Position numbers and translations under genes: made by a program. The notes under the pieces are model-generated. The model was not told where the DNA came from and made no database searches. It saw only the letters and a program-made list of their open reading frames with translations. A stretch of 64,000 bases of DNA from Psychrobacter sp. WY6 (GTDB lineage: Bacteria > Pseudomonadota > Gammaproteobacteria > Pseudomonadales > Moraxellaceae). How positions within the stretch are numbered: the first letter of the stretch is position 1; every line of letters starts with the position of its first letter. The DNA lies in assembly GCF_018448495.1 (NCBI RefSeq), contig NZ_CP049902.1:3394002-3458001 (forward strand), given 5' to 3'. Shown piece by piece: positions 8,420-19,272 of this stretch.

Positions 8420-10135
8420 ATGACTACTAACCATGGAACCAATAAAGAGACTAAGCTGACTCGTCGTGATGAGAGCCGCGAAATCGCCGCACCCACTGGC
8501 AGTACTCTACATTGTAAAAGCTGGCTAACCGAAGCACCGTATCGCATGCTGCAAAACAATTTGCATCCTGATGTGGCCGAAAACCCAAAAAGCCTCGTGG
8601 TCTACGGTGGTATCGGACGCGCAGCCCGCAATTGGGAAAGCTACGATCAAATCCTAGCGTCATTAAAAGAATTGGAAGACGATGAGACGTTGCTCGTGCA
8701 ATCAGGCAAGCCAGTTGGCGTGTTTCAAACGCACGAAAATGCCCCGCGTGTATTGATTGCAAACTCTAACCTTGTACCACGCTGGGCCACGTGGGAGCAC
8801 TTTAACGAGCTCGATCGCAAAGACTTGATGATTATGGTCAAATGACAGCTGGTAGCTGGATCTATATTGGCACGCAAGGCATCGTGCAAGGTACATATGA
8901 GACCTTTGTAGAAGCAGGTCGTCAGCATTATGACGGTAGCTGGGCGGGACGTTGGATTTTGACCGCGGGTCTTGGCGGCATGGGCGGTGCGCAGCCATTA
9001 GCCGCGACTTTTGCAGGTGCAACCTCACTGAACATCGAGTGTCAGCAATCTAGTATCGATTTCCGCTTGCGTACTGGTTATGTCGATAAGCAAGCCGATG
9101 ATCTCGACCATGCTTACGAGCTCATCAAACAGCATACCGACGCAGGTGAAGCGGTCTCTATTGCCCTACTTGGTAATGCAGCAGACATCTTACCTGAGAT
9201 GGTCAAGCGTGCGCACGATGGTGGCATGAAGCCTGATTTGGTCACCGATCAAACCTCAGCCCATGACTTGATCAATGGCTATCTGCCAAGCGGCTGGACG
9301 GTTGAAGAATGGAAAGCTGCACAAGAGGATTCAGAGCAACATGCAGCATTAACCAAAGCTGCCGCTCAGTCTTGTGCCGTACACGTACAGGCGATGCTAG
9401 ACTTGCAGGCAATGGATATCCCAACGACTGATTATGGTAATAATATCCGTCAGGTGGCTTTTGATGAAGGCGTTAAAGATGCCTTTAATTTCCCAGGTTT
9501 TGTCCCCGCGTATATTCGTCCGCTGTTCTGCCAAGGCAAAGGCCCCTTCCGCTGGGTGGCGCTGTCAGGTGATCCAGAAGATATATAAGACCGATCAAAA
9601 AATCAAAGAGCTGTTCCCTGAAAACACCCATATCCATCGCTGGTTAGATATGGCAAAAGAGCGTATTCAGTTTCAGGGTTTGCCTGCCCGTATCTGCTGG
9701 TTAGGATTGGGTGAGCGTGACAAAGCAGGTTTAGCCTTTAATGAAATGGTCAAAAACGGCGAGCTAAAAGGCCCTATTGTCATCGGTCGTGACCACTTGG
9801 ATACGGGTTCTGTTGCCAGCCCAAACCGCGAAACTGAAAGCATGAAAGATGGCTCAGATGCGGTATCTGACTGGGCATTATTGAATGGTATGCTCAATGT
9901 CGCAGGCGGTGCCACTTGGGTATCACTACATCATGGCGGCGGCGTTGGCATGGGCTACTCGCAGCACTCAGGTATGGTCATTGTCGCAGATGGCACTGAT
10001 GCCGCTGCCAAACGCTTGGCACGAGTACTTGTCAACGATTGCGGCTCAGGGGTTATGCGTCATGCCGATGCAGGCTATGAGCTGGCGATCAAAACAGCGA
10101 AAGATTATGGTCTAAATCTGCCGATGGTTAAGTAG
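8420..10135 (+). pseudogene. hutU: Urocanate hydratase (HutU), interrupted by two frameshifts
   Basis: Urocanase converts urocanate to imidazolonepropionate using NAD+ as an electrophilic cofactor. Family marks are [62 protein letters not shown] and a [14 protein letters not shown] end. The start at 8420 has an AAGG site seven bases upstream; 8414 is an alternative. The reading frame moves from frame 2 to frame 1 near 8840 (one base missing before YGQMTAGSW) and back to frame 2 near 9583 (two bases missing in an AT repeat, before [10 protein letters not shown]). The protein is well conserved on both sides, so a sequencing error or a very recent lesion is likely. Confidence 0.9.
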
Positions 10136-10205
10136 CATACCCTTTATCCTTATAAGTGATTACTTGACATAAGGATATCATCGACATTTTATCAAGGAGG
10201 ATAAT

Positions 10206-11564
10206 GTGATTGAGCAAAATACGACACTAAATCTCAAGGATGCAGCAGCGACACCAACTGAATCACTACTGTCTAAACCTGTAGCGTTACTGCAACTGAT
10301 AGTCTTTAGTGCTATCGGTTTGGTCATGTTTTTTGTGCCATTTACCATTGGTGAGAAAAGCACGATTTTGTTCGATCATGGGGCAACTTATCTGGTCAAT
10401 CAGCAGCATACATTGTCTGTGACGTTATTGTTTTTACTGATGATCTTTGGGGTAAGCAAGCCATTTATAGACGGCTCATGGCGTAAAAACATTACCCACA
10501 TGATTATGACTGCTTTTAAAATCATTGGTCTGATACTGGCAGTGATGTATGTTGCTGACGTAGCGCCTGCCTTTATGATGGAAAAGGACATGCTGCCGTT
10601 TTTGTTTGAAAAACTGGCATTACCCGTCGGTATGATTGTACCGCTTGGGGCATTAATTTTAGCATTTTTGGTGGGTTTTGGTTTGCTCGAGATGGTCGGT
10701 GTGCTCATGCAGATTATGAAACCTATCTGGAAAACCCCAGGTTCATCAGCGATTGATGCGGTCGCATCCTTTGTTGGTAGCTACTCTATCGGGCTGCTCA
10801 TTACTAATCGTGTCTACTTGCAAAAGCAATATTCAGCGCGCGAAGCCATTATCATTGCGACTGGCTTTTCGACCGTATCAGCGGCATTTATGGTCATTGT
10901 TGCCAAAACGCTTGGTCTGATGGAGTTTTGGAACCTGTTTTTTTGGTCTACGCTAGTGATTACCTTTATCGTCACTGCGATTACTGCTCGTATTCCACCC
11001 ATTAGTCTTGTTGATGATAGCGTTGAACGTCCCGCTTTAGACCATAAAGGTGGTACACGTCTGGCGGCAGCATTTGATTTGGGTTTGTCCACTTCACGCC
11101 GTGCCACTGACCTAAAAAAAATCTTATGGTCTAACTTTCGCGATGGGCTGACGATGGCAGCGGCGATTGTGCCTTCTATCATCGCGGTTGGCTTGACAGG
11201 ATTGATATTAGCAAAATATACGCCTGTATTCGATGCTTTAGGCTTGCTTCTTTATCCATTTACATTGCTTAGCGGCTTACCAGAGCCTCTGGTTGCCGCC
11301 AAAGGCATGTCAGCGGGATTGGCTGAAATGTTCTTGCCAGCACTACTCCTCAGTGAGGCTGATATATTGACTCGCTATGTTGCAGGGGTCATCTCTATTA
11401 GCAGCGTGTTGTTTTTCTCTGCCATGATTCCTTGTGTGCTTGCCACTGAAATACCATTATCTGTCGGAAAAATGGTCATTATCTGGTTTGAGCGTGTGGT
11501 ACTCAGTATTTTATTGGCTGCTGCATTCGGACATCTAGCCATGTACTTCAACTGGATTGGCTAA
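10206..11564 (+). CDS. YjiH-family (nucleoside-recognition/Gate domain) membrane protein of the hut cluster
   Basis: The 452-residue polytopic membrane protein has about ten hydrophobic segments and resembles YjiH-family proteins with Gate domains, seen for example at FVGSYSIGLLITNRVYLQKQYS and GLPEPLVAAKGMSAG. Such proteins are often found in hut loci of gammaproteobacteria and are suspected histidine or urocanate carriers; that role is inference. A strong AAGGAGG site precedes the GTG start at 10206. It sits between hutU and hutH on the same strand and, unlike its neighbours, has an intact frame. Confidence 0.75.
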   Translation: MIEQNTTLNLKDAAATPTESLLSKPVALLQLIVFSAIGLVMFFVPFTIGEKSTILFDHGATYLVNQQHTLSVTLLFLLMIFGVSKPFIDGSWRKNITHMIMTAFKIIGLILAVMYVADVAPAFMMEKDMLPFLFEKLALPVGMIVPLGALILAFLVGFGLLEMVGVLMQIMKPIWKTPGSSAIDAVASFVGSYSIGLLITNRVYLQKQYSAREAIIIATGFSTVSAAFMVIVAKTLGLMEFWNLFFWSTLVITFIVTAITARIPPISLVDDSVERPALDHKGGTRLAAAFDLGLSTSRRATDLKKILWSNFRDGLTMAAAIVPSIIAVGLTGLILAKYTPVFDALGLLLYPFTLLSGLPEPLVAAKGMSAGLAEMFLPALLLSEADILTRYVAGVISISSVLFFSAMIPCVLATEIPLSVGKMVIIWFERVVLSILLAAAFGHLAMYFNWIG

Positions 11565-11683
11565 AAAAACAAATTTAATAACAAGTATCATGTTAACTAA
11601 AAACATTCAAAAAACGTCATTTCAACAAAGACATGAATCAAAAATAATATAATCCATATGTCTTACAATACTAGGATCACCCT

Positions 11684-13241
11684 ATGAACGATATCAAACA
11701 ATTAACGCTACACCCTCGCCAGCTTAGCTTTAAGATGCTACGTGATATCTATGAGCAGCCTGTCATATTGACATTACCTGAGAGTGCTTATAAAGCCATC
11801 GATGCCTCACACGAAGATGTACGCACCATCATTGCACGCGACAAAAGCGCTTATGGCATCAATACTGGTTTTGGTCTGTTAGCAAAGACCCGTATCAGTG
11901 ATGATCAGCTTGAGCTACTTCAACGTAACCTGATTGTTTCTCACTCAGTGGGTACTGGTGAAGCACTTTCTGCCGGCGTAGTACGACTGATTATGGTCAT
12001 GAAAGTTGCTAGTTTGGCTCAAGGTGTCTCTGGCGTACGTCGTGAGGTGGTAGACAGTTTACTGGCCTTAATCAATAATCAAATCACGCCAAACATTCCG
12101 GCAAAAGGCTCAGTTGGTGCTTCTGGTGATTTAGCACCTTTATCACACATGACGCTTGCAATGATGGGTGAAGGTGACGTGTTTGTCGCTGGCGAAAAAG
12201 TGCCTGCAGCAGACGCGCTAGCACAGCATGGACTTGAGCCAATTACCCTAGCAGCCAAAGAAGGCCTCGCACTTATCAACGGTACTCAAGTCTCAACCGC
12301 ATTGGCATTACGGGGTTATTTCTTAGCGCGTGATTTGCTTGAGACCGCCACCATTGTAGGCTCACTGTCGATTGATGCTGCCAAAGGCTCGGATTCACCA
12401 TTTGATGCGCGTATTCACGAAGTACGTGGGCATCATGGTCAAATTGAAATCGCCAAAGCGCACCGTCAATTAATCAAAGGCAGTGCTATTCGTGCCTCAC
12501 ACGATGGTGAGCAAGACGATAGAGTTCAAGACCCTTACTGCCTGCGTTGTCAGCCGCAAGTCATGGGTGCCTGCCTTGATATCATTAACCAAGCAGGAAA
12601 AACGCTACTAATCGAATCCAATGCGGTGACAGACAACCCACTTATTTTTAATAATGAAGATGGCCCAGTCGCTATTTCAGGTGGTAACTTCCATGCTGAG
12701 CCAGTCGCTTTTGCCGCTGATATTCTGGCCTTGGCAATCGCCGAGATTGGCTCTATGTCTGAGCGCCGTGTCGCTTTGCTAATCGATGCGACGCTGTCAG
12801 GTGGTCTGCCGCCGTTCTTGGTCGACAATGCTGGGGTAAACTCAGGCTTTATGATCGCCCATGTGACCGCAGCCGCGCTTGCCTCAGAAAACAAATCGCT
12901 CATCCGGGTAGCGTTGACAGTATCCCGACATCTGCTAACCAGAAGACCATGTATCCATGGCCACCTACTGCGCACGCCGCCTATACGAGATGGCACAGAA
13001 TACTGCCACCATTATCGGTATTGAGCTATTGGCTGCCGGTCAAGGGATTGATTTTCATCGCGGATTAGAGACTTCAGAGCCTTTAACAGTGGCACATAAG
13101 AAACTGCGCGAGAAAGTGACTTTCTATGACAAAGATCGCTACCTAGCGCCTGATATTGAAGCGGCCAAGCAATTGGTATTAGACGGTACGCTTGCTGAGC
13201 ACTGGCAGTCATTACGTAGCAACTGGTACGAGTCTAAATAA
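11684..13241 (+). pseudogene. hutH: Histidine ammonia-lyase (HutH), frameshifted near its C-terminus
   Basis: HutH removes ammonia from L-histidine to give urocanate, the first Hut step. The active-site MIO precursor triad Ala-Ser-Gly is present in [14 protein letters not shown], and [15 protein letters not shown] and [13 protein letters not shown] are typical. The frame breaks twice between about 12895 and 12955: the expected [20 protein letters not shown] region is only readable by changing frame. The first break looks like four missing bases between repeated GCT units, the second like one missing G. The rest ([16 protein letters not shown] to WYESK) continues in a third frame to 13241. Span and homology are those of a full-length enzyme. 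Confidence 0.9.
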
Positions 13242-13268
13242 GCGTTAGATAATTGAAGGGAATGAGCA

Positions 13269-14317
13269 ATGTCCATGACGAAAATTAGCACAACCGTGAG
13301 TCACACCGGCTGACATGATGCTGTGGACCGGCCGTGCAGAGCCATTTGAGACGGCACGTGCCCGCTACTGGTATCAGCTCGCAAAGCCTTACGAGGATCA
13401 AAATATTGGGCTAATCGGCTTTGCATGTGATCAAGGGGTAGGGCAATCAAGGCCGCGTGGGTGCACGAGCTGCCCCGCCGCTGATTCGCCGAGCGTTTGC
13501 GACACTGCCGGTCATTGCGCCATTGCAAACACGCTATGATAATCAACTGGCGACATTGTTGGGTGATGCAGGCGATATCTATTGTCACGACGATGATGAC
13601 TTTGCTGCGCACACTCTTGAGCAAGCTCAGCTCAAATATGCGGATAAAGTGAGCGCTATCGTCAAACAAGGCGGCTTGCCCATTGGTCTTGGTGGTGGTC
13701 ATGCCATCGCCTATGGTAGTTTTTTGGGACTATGGCAGGCATTAGAAAATAAAAGCGAAGCAAATGCCATGCCTACCATCGGCATCATTAATTTTGACGC
13801 CCATCTTGATATTCGTCAATCTGATGTGGCGACTTCTGGTACACCGTTTCGCCAAATTGCCGAGCATCTTGACGCACATGGTCAGCCTTTTCACTATTGC
13901 TGTATTGGCGTCAGTCGCTTCTCTAACACGACGGCGCTTTTCGATCGCGCTGAGCAATTGGGTGTGCATGTTATCAGTGATGAAGACTGTCACTATCATC
14001 TTTGGGACACACTTTTTGAACAAGTGAAAAGCTTTATAGATCAGGTCGATGTGGTTTATCTGACCATCGATATGGACTGCTTGCCTGCCAGTGTTGTGCC
14101 CGGTGTGAGTGCCCCAGCGGCTTATGGTATTGGGCTTGGTTTTGTTGAACGCATGGTAAAAACCATTATGGCTACTGGTAAAGTAAAAATGGCCGACATT
14201 GCCGAGATTAATCCCACCTTTGATATTGATGCACGTAGCTGCAAAGTTGCGGCAAGACTATTAGCGACTATTATAGAGCAGCATTTACTGACTCTACAAA
14301 TAAAGACTTATGAATAA
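13269..14317 (+). pseudogene. hutG: Formimidoylglutamase (HutG), frameshifted in the N-terminal part
   Basis: HutG hydrolyses N-formimidoyl-L-glutamate to glutamate and formamide. It is an arginase-fold Mn enzyme: GGGHAIAYGSF, NFDAHLDIR and TIDMDCLPASVVPGVSAPA carry the metal ligands. The likely start is ATG 13269, with a GAAGGGAATGAG stretch upstream. The frame breaks near 13310 (after SHTG) and near 13440 (between CDQGV and NQGRVGARAAPPLIRR), each consistent with two missing bases. From 13457 to 14317 the frame is open for 286 residues. It follows hutH by 27 bases. Confidence 0.85.
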
Positions 14318-14375
14318 AACTTTAAAGATGAATTTTATATATTCACCTGACTATAGTATTAAGCAGGAGCTTATT

Positions 14376-15702
14376 ATGAACAACTCTAGCGCACAGATAC
14401 TCGAAAAATCTATCAATACTACAGATGATAAAGACATCCTAACATCGTTTGACCACATCATTATCAATGCCAATCTTGCGACTTTTTCGGCGCAGTATGG
14501 TTTTGGCATGTATACAGATGAATATACAAATAGCATCCCATATGGCCAATTAAACAATGCTGCTATCGGTATTAAAAATGGCAGCATTGCTTGGATTGGT
14601 GAGCACAATCAAATCACTGCTCATCTGACTCACTATCAAGACCACCAAATCACAGACGTAGAGTAAATGGATAACTCCTGGACTTATCGACTGTCACACT
14701 CACATCGTTTATGGTGGCAATCGCAGTAACGAGTTCGAGGCACGTTTGCAAGGTGCTAGTTATCAAGACATTGCTGCACAAGGTGGCGGCATTGTCTCAA
14801 CCGTCACCGCTACCCGCGCTGCCAGTATCGAATCGCTATTTGCACAAAGTGAAAAACGTTTAATAGCACTCATGAAAGAAGGCGTGACCAGTATCGAAAT
14901 CAAATCGGGCTACGGCTTAGATTTAGATACTGAACGCAAGATGCTCACGGTTGCTCGCCAGCTTGGTCAAAACACAACATTCATGTCAGTACCACATATC
15001 TAGCGGCTCATGCCTTGCCACCTGAATACAAGTCTCACATGCAGGACCGCTCGGATGACTATATCGAGCAAGTCTGTACATGGTTACCGATACTATTCAG
15101 AAGGCTTGGTCGATGCGGTCGATGGCTTTTGTGAAAACATAGCCTTTAGCACTGAGCAAATCAGACGGGTTTTTGAAGTAGCACGTGTGTTAGGCCTACC
15201 AGTCAAACTACATTCTGAGCAATTATCTGACATAGGTGGCAGCGCCTTGGTTGCTGAATATAAGGGGCTATCAAGCGACCATTAGATTTATCAGACGATA
15301 TCAAAAAAATGGCGGCCAGTAATACGGTTGCAGTTCTATTGCCCGGCGCATTTTATACCCTGCGGGATACCAAGTTGCCACCCATTGAGGCATTACTCAG
15401 GCACCAAGTACCTATGGCTATTTCTACTGATTGTAACTGGCACCTCACCACTTACCTCGTTATTGCTTGCGATGAACATGGGCTGTACGCTATTTTACTT
15501 AACGACTGAAGAAGTTTGGCAGGGGTGACTGTCAACGCAGCACAGGGCTTTAGGACTGTCTAATAAGGGTAAAATAGAAGTTGGCTGTGATGCAGATTTG
15601 GTCTTATGGGATATCGCCCGACCTGCGGATTTGGCTTATCAGATGGGGCTAAACCCTATTAACGGCATTATGGTTCAAGGCAAGTGGCGTGAGACGGTAT
15701 AG
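14376..15702 (+). pseudogene. hutI: Imidazolonepropionase (HutI), broken by about eight frameshifts
   Basis: HutI hydrolyses imidazolonepropionate to formimidoylglutamate; it is an amidohydrolase-fold metalloenzyme. The start at 14376 follows an AGGAG site. Reading across frames gives [17 protein letters not shown] (metal ligands HTH), [27 protein letters not shown], [74 protein letters not shown] and ADLVLWDIARPADLAYQMGLNP. Breaks lie near 14663, 15001, 15090, 15281, 15438, 15523 and 15545, with possibly one more; all can be read as one or two missing bases. A strong terminator follows. This is far denser damage than in any other gene here. Confidence 0.85.
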
Positions 15703-15725
15703 CGAACTTATCTAACTACTAAGAT

Positions 15726-15763
15726 TAAAAAAGCCCCAGTCATTCAATGACTGGGGCTTTTTT
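15726..15763 (+). terminator. Strong rho-independent terminator after hutI
   Basis: AAAAAGCCCCAGTCAT and ATGACTGGGGCTTTTTT form a perfect long stem with a T-run about 25 bases after the hutI stop. It ends the hut operon and, being symmetric, could also act for the minus-strand PepSY gene. Confidence 0.92.
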
Positions 15764-15792
15764 AATAATAAACACGCGGCTTTGGTATCTCA

Positions 15793-15835
15793 TTTTCAAA
15801 AAACTAAGTAGCAAGAAAAACGACTATTAGCGATA
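15793..15835 (+). repeat. Fragment of a dispersed repeat shared with 35.7 kb
   Basis: GTAGCAAGAAAAACGA here is identical to the reverse strand of the element at 35629-35732, with similar bases just upstream (CAAAAA..TA). It is probably a truncated copy of an intergenic repeat of this genus. Confidence 0.5.
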
Positions 15836-15840
15836 CCTAC

Positions 15841-15867
15841 CTATCTATCTATCTATCTATCTATCTA
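15841..15867 (+). repeat. CTAT tetranucleotide microsatellite
   Basis: CTAT is repeated about 6.75 times in tandem, ending 11 bases before the end of the minus-strand PepSY gene. It is a possible site of slippage; it lies outside coding sequence. Confidence 0.95.
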
Positions 15868-15877
15868 ACTTACTTAG

Positions 15878-16462
15878 CTATTTCTTAAACTTATTGTTGA
15901 ATACACTGCCAGTATTGGCATCAACATTTAGCCAAACGATACTATTACCTTTGAGGATATCAGCTTCATAATAGGACGCATGATCACTATAATCTCGGTC
16001 GTTTTTAAACTCAATCTCGATAACACGGCCGCCCGATTGTTTTTCAGCAATTTTCATTGCCTGTTTAACATCAATCTTCGCTTGTTTAAGTGCCTTATAA
16101 TCTACCAGATCATCACTGTCTAATCGTTCCACATCCGTACTGATCACTCTACCATTCATGGCGTCGACTTTGATTTCATAGTTTCGGCTACTGGTTACAA
16201 ATTCCATCTCATACACACCGCCTTGCGCTTTATCATCATCGTGATCAAAGCTGGCGCTCATCAATAGACCAGATGACTTTTTCGCCGCAATATTTATTGC
16301 TTGTTGTAAGCTTATTCTGCTGGCTTTGGCGGCTTGCACCTCATTTGCTAGCGGTTGCTGTGTAGATGCATAGATTGTCGTAGTCAACATAGCCGCACCC
16401 ACTACTACTGCAGCACGAGTACCCAAAGTCGTTAGCGAAAATGGCTTGAAAATCTTGCTCAT
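15878..16462 (-). CDS. Secreted protein with two PepSY domains
   Basis: From ATG 16462 (GGAG site six bases upstream) the product is 194 residues; the open frame continues 21 codons further upstream, but without a good start context. An N-terminal hydrophobic segment after basic residues (TRAAVVVGAAMLTTTIYAS) is a signal peptide. Two PepSY repeats follow, each beginning with an SLQQAINIA or DVKQAMKIAEKQ helix and ending with IKVDAMNGRVIS or LNVDANTGSVFN. PepSY domains occur in periplasmic proteins that restrain proteases or bind metals; the exact role is unknown. The gene stands alone. Confidence 0.8.
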   Translation of the reverse strand: MSKIFKPFSLTTLGTRAAVVVGAAMLTTTIYASTQQPLANEVQAAKASRISLQQAINIAAKKSSGLLMSASFDHDDDKAQGGVYEMEFVTSSRNYEIKVDAMNGRVISTDVERLDSDDLVDYKALKQAKIDVKQAMKIAEKQSGGRVIEIEFKNDRDYSDHASYYEADILKGNSIVWLNVDANTGSVFNNKFKK

Positions 16463-16594
16463 AACGGTCTCCACAAAATTAATCTTATTGAGTGTTCTAA
16501 AATTATTATCTTTTAAAAAACACATATTATCAATAGGTCAATCGTATCGCTTTATAAAAACTACTTTGACTGTTCACGGTAGGTTTAATCCATA

Positions 16595-16630
16595 AAAAAC
16601 GCGCCTATCGTTAAAACAGACGCGTTATTC
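16595..16630 (-). terminator. Terminator of gdhA
   Basis: On the minus strand AACGCGTCTG...AGGCGCGTT forms a stem followed by a T-run, about 28 bases after the gdhA stop. Confidence 0.7.
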
Positions 16631-16657
16631 GTTAATAGGTGGCTATGATAAAAGTGC

Positions 16658-18004
16658 TTAGTTTAAAATACCGTAAGCAACCAATGCATCGGCAACTCGT
16701 TTAAAGCCAACGATATTTGCACCAGCCATATAGTTGATATAGCCATTATCCGTTTGACCATACTGTTCTGAGGCATCGGCTGCGCAGTCATGGATATTTC
16801 TCATGATATTTTTGAGGCGCAAGTCGATTTGCTCAAAGCTCTTATACTGACGTACTGAGTTTTGTGACATCTCAAGCGCAGAGACTGCTACACCGCCCGC
16901 GTTGGCGGCTTTACCTGGGGCATAATGCACCCGGTGCAAACGAATATAGTCGATGGCTTCAGCAGTCAATGGCATGTTGGCACCTTCGACAACGTATGTG
17001 ATGCCATTTTCAACCATGAGCTTGGCATCTTCTTCATTGACTTCATTTTGCGTCGCTGATGGAATCGCGATATCGCCTTTGAATTGCCACGGCTTTTGCT
17101 TCGCAAACCACTCTCCACCATAAACATCGACGTACTCAGCCAACGGTTTGCTTTTTGCTTTTTGCGCCTTGAGCCAATCAATTTTTTCTTGAGTTAGACC
17201 CGCTTCATCATACAAAGTCCCTTGTGAGTCTGACACAGTGACGACGATGCCGCCCAGCATATGGGCTTTTTCAGCAGCATGTAATGAGACGTTACCAGCA
17301 CCTGAAACCAATACTCTCTTACCTTTGATATCGTCATTTTGCGCCGTAAGCATGTTTTCTAAGAAATACACCGCGCCATAACCTGTCGCCTCAGTACGCA
17401 TTAAACTGCCACCGAAGCCAACGCCTTTACCGGTCAAAACGCCGCCGTATTCGTGCGTTAAATTCTTATACATAGCAAACATATAGCTGACTTCACGCCC
17501 ACCCACGCCAATGTCACCAGCGGGCACATCGATGTCTTTATTCACATAGTGATGTAGTTCACGCATAAAGGCATAGCAAAAACGGCGGATTTCACTATCT
17601 GTTTTGCCTTTGGGATCAAAATCAGAGCCACCTTTACCGCCGCCCATTGGCAATCCAGTCAAAGCGTTTTTGAATATTTGCTCAAAGCCTAAAAACTTCA
17701 AAACAGATTGGTTGACAGTCGGATGAAATCTCACGCCACCTTTATAAGGACCTAAGGCATTGCTGAACTGGACACGCCAGCCGCGGTTAACCTGAACTTC
17801 ACCTTGGTCATTTTCCCAGTTAATACGAAAAGCAATAACACGGTCAGGCTCAACGAGGCGCTCAAATATTTTAAAAGTATCATATTCTGGGTGGGCGTCG
17901 TATAACGGCGCAATCGTAATTGCAACTTCCTTTACCGCTTGAACGAATTCAGGTTGATGGGCGTAACGCGCTTCGACTTTTTCGATGGCCTGACTGATAC
18001 TCAT
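16658..18004 (-). CDS. gdhA: NADP-type glutamate dehydrogenase
   Basis: GdhA reductively aminates 2-oxoglutarate to glutamate in the cytosol. The 448-residue length fits the hexameric bacterial enzyme. Visible marks are GPYKGGVRFHP, PMGGGKGGSDFDPKGK (active-site lysine region), VPAGDIGVGGREVSYMF, and the nucleotide-binding VSGAGNVSLHAAEKA. NADP preference is inferred from similarity to the assimilatory family. The frame is fully clean. Histidine breakdown by the neighbouring hut cluster also yields glutamate and ammonia, so the neighbourhood is coherent. Confidence 0.95.
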   Translation of the reverse strand: MSISQAIEKVEARYAHQPEFVQAVKEVAITIAPLYDAHPEYDTFKIFERLVEPDRVIAFRINWENDQGEVQVNRGWRVQFSNALGPYKGGVRFHPTVNQSVLKFLGFEQIFKNALTGLPMGGGKGGSDFDPKGKTDSEIRRFCYAFMRELHHYVNKDIDVPAGDIGVGGREVSYMFAMYKNLTHEYGGVLTGKGVGFGGSLMRTEATGYGAVYFLENMLTAQNDDIKGKRVLVSGAGNVSLHAAEKAHMLGGIVVTVSDSQGTLYDEAGLTQEKIDWLKAQKAKSKPLAEYVDVYGGEWFAKQKPWQFKGDIAIPSATQNEVNEEDAKLMVENGITYVVEGANMPLTAEAIDYIRLHRVHYAPGKAANAGGVAVSALEMSQNSVRQYKSFEQIDLRLKNIMRNIHDCAADASEQYGQTDNGYINYMAGANIVGFKRVADALVAYGILN

Positions 18005-18639
18005 ATCTTTTCCTTAAGGTAAAAATGGTAATCGTGCTTACTTACACCGATGTCACGTCGTATGACAACAAACGAGAGGATTGTAGACACTGGTGTAAAA
18101 CTGAAATTGCCCCGACACGCTGGCTTGTGTAGAGACAAATGGGATTAAAAAAGCTGACTGAATTTATGCCTAGATGCCAAATTCAGAGACAAGAACATTT
18201 TTTATCTCATAATATATATCACTTTTGAGGCGTATAAGTCTAGTAAATATCACCATCATGAAAAGTTATAAGCGATTTTTATTGGCACAGTCTAAAGTGC
18301 ACCTTTTCATAGAACCTTGAGATACCGACTGATGAGCTTACAGATCTCATTGATTGTGCTAAAAATAGTCCTGCATTACTAAAAAGCCTTCGTTTTTCTA
18401 ATCGGTAAACAAATCAAATATTAATGGAAATTTGTAGACTGATAACCGTTTAATAAAGACGAAAGGTCAATAATCAGCACCAAACGGTATAAAAACCCAA
18501 AAACTTGGCTTTTTGCTTGAGCCGATGTATATCAATATTAACAGCAAGGGTTTATAATAGCTGACTTAGTCAACATTTATTCTCCACCATTACTAACTGT
18601 TATTTGATTAATTGAATAACCCGTCATAGAGAAAGCGAT
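18005..18639. other. Long intergenic region between gdhA and the roadblock cluster
   Basis: No convincing gene, tRNA or repeat was seen in this 635-base AT-rich gap between divergent genes. It must contain promoters for both directions. It is long enough for a small RNA or upstream regulatory elements, but nothing specific can be supported. Confidence 0.5.
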
Positions 18640-19002
18640 ATGCGTACAGATTCATTCCAGCAAATCTTGGAAGACCTAAACAGCTCATCAGCCGATGTTG
18701 AAGCATCTGCCCTTATTTCTAACGATGGTCTGATGATTGCCTCAGCACTACCAACGGGCGTTGATGAAGACCGTGTTGGCGCTATGTCAGCGGCTTTATT
18801 GTCATTGGGTGACCGCGCAGGTCGTGAGTTGGCACGTGGTAGTATCGATCGTATTATGATTCAAGGTGAAAAAGGCTACGTGATTATGACCTCATCTGGA
18901 GATGAAGCGGTACTTACTATTATGGCAAAACCGAATGCAAAACTTGGTTTGATATTCTTAGATATCAAGCGTGCCTCAGAAGCCCTTGCAAAACTTATCT
19001 AA
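18640..19002 (+). CDS. Roadblock/LC7 domain protein (MglB-like)
   Basis: The 120-residue protein consists of one roadblock/LC7 domain: QQILEDLNSS helix, EASALISNDGLMIAS strands, a helix around VGAMSAALLSLGDRAG, then IMIQGEKGYVIMTSSGDEAVLTIMAKPN and a C-terminal helix. In other bacteria such proteins dimerise and act as regulators (GAPs) of small Ras-like GTPases such as MglA, which set cell polarity and motility. No MglA-like GTPase is in this window. It is the first gene of a same-strand cluster with a PAS protein and a soluble binding protein. The domain call is strong; the role is inferred. Confidence 0.82.
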   Translation: MRTDSFQQILEDLNSSSADVEASALISNDGLMIASALPTGVDEDRVGAMSAALLSLGDRAGRELARGSIDRIMIQGEKGYVIMTSSGDEAVLTIMAKPNAKLGLIFLDIKRASEALAKLI

Positions 19003-19272
19003 TTGGTAAATTTGGATTTTTGTCGATAACACATTTTTTATTATTTAATGTCATATCACATAGCGCGACTGATAAATATGACTTTAAATCAAAATGAGGT
19101 GACTGTCTCATAAAAAATATTTAAGATGGCACACATTATTTGTGTGGAATAATGGCCTGATAAATATTGGGACGACGACTGAGCTGAAAGGCAACATGAT
19201 GTTGTCGACAACTACCACACCAGATTGGCTTTTTAATCATTATAAATATAACGATAAATAAAGGAGATTACG

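Noticed and set aside
8840..8850. Possible programmed frameshift in hutU
   Set aside because: No slippery heptamer or downstream structure was seen, and neighbouring hut genes have many unrelated slips, so missing bases are simpler.
15841..15867. CTAT microsatellite as a phase-variation switch
   Set aside because: It is outside the coding region and downstream of the PepSY gene stop, so changes in copy number would not alter a reading frame.
18280..18305. Sigma-54-like promoter (TTGGCACAG...GTGC) upstream of the roadblock gene
   Set aside because: The -12 half lacks TTGC at the correct spacing, so the match is not convincing.
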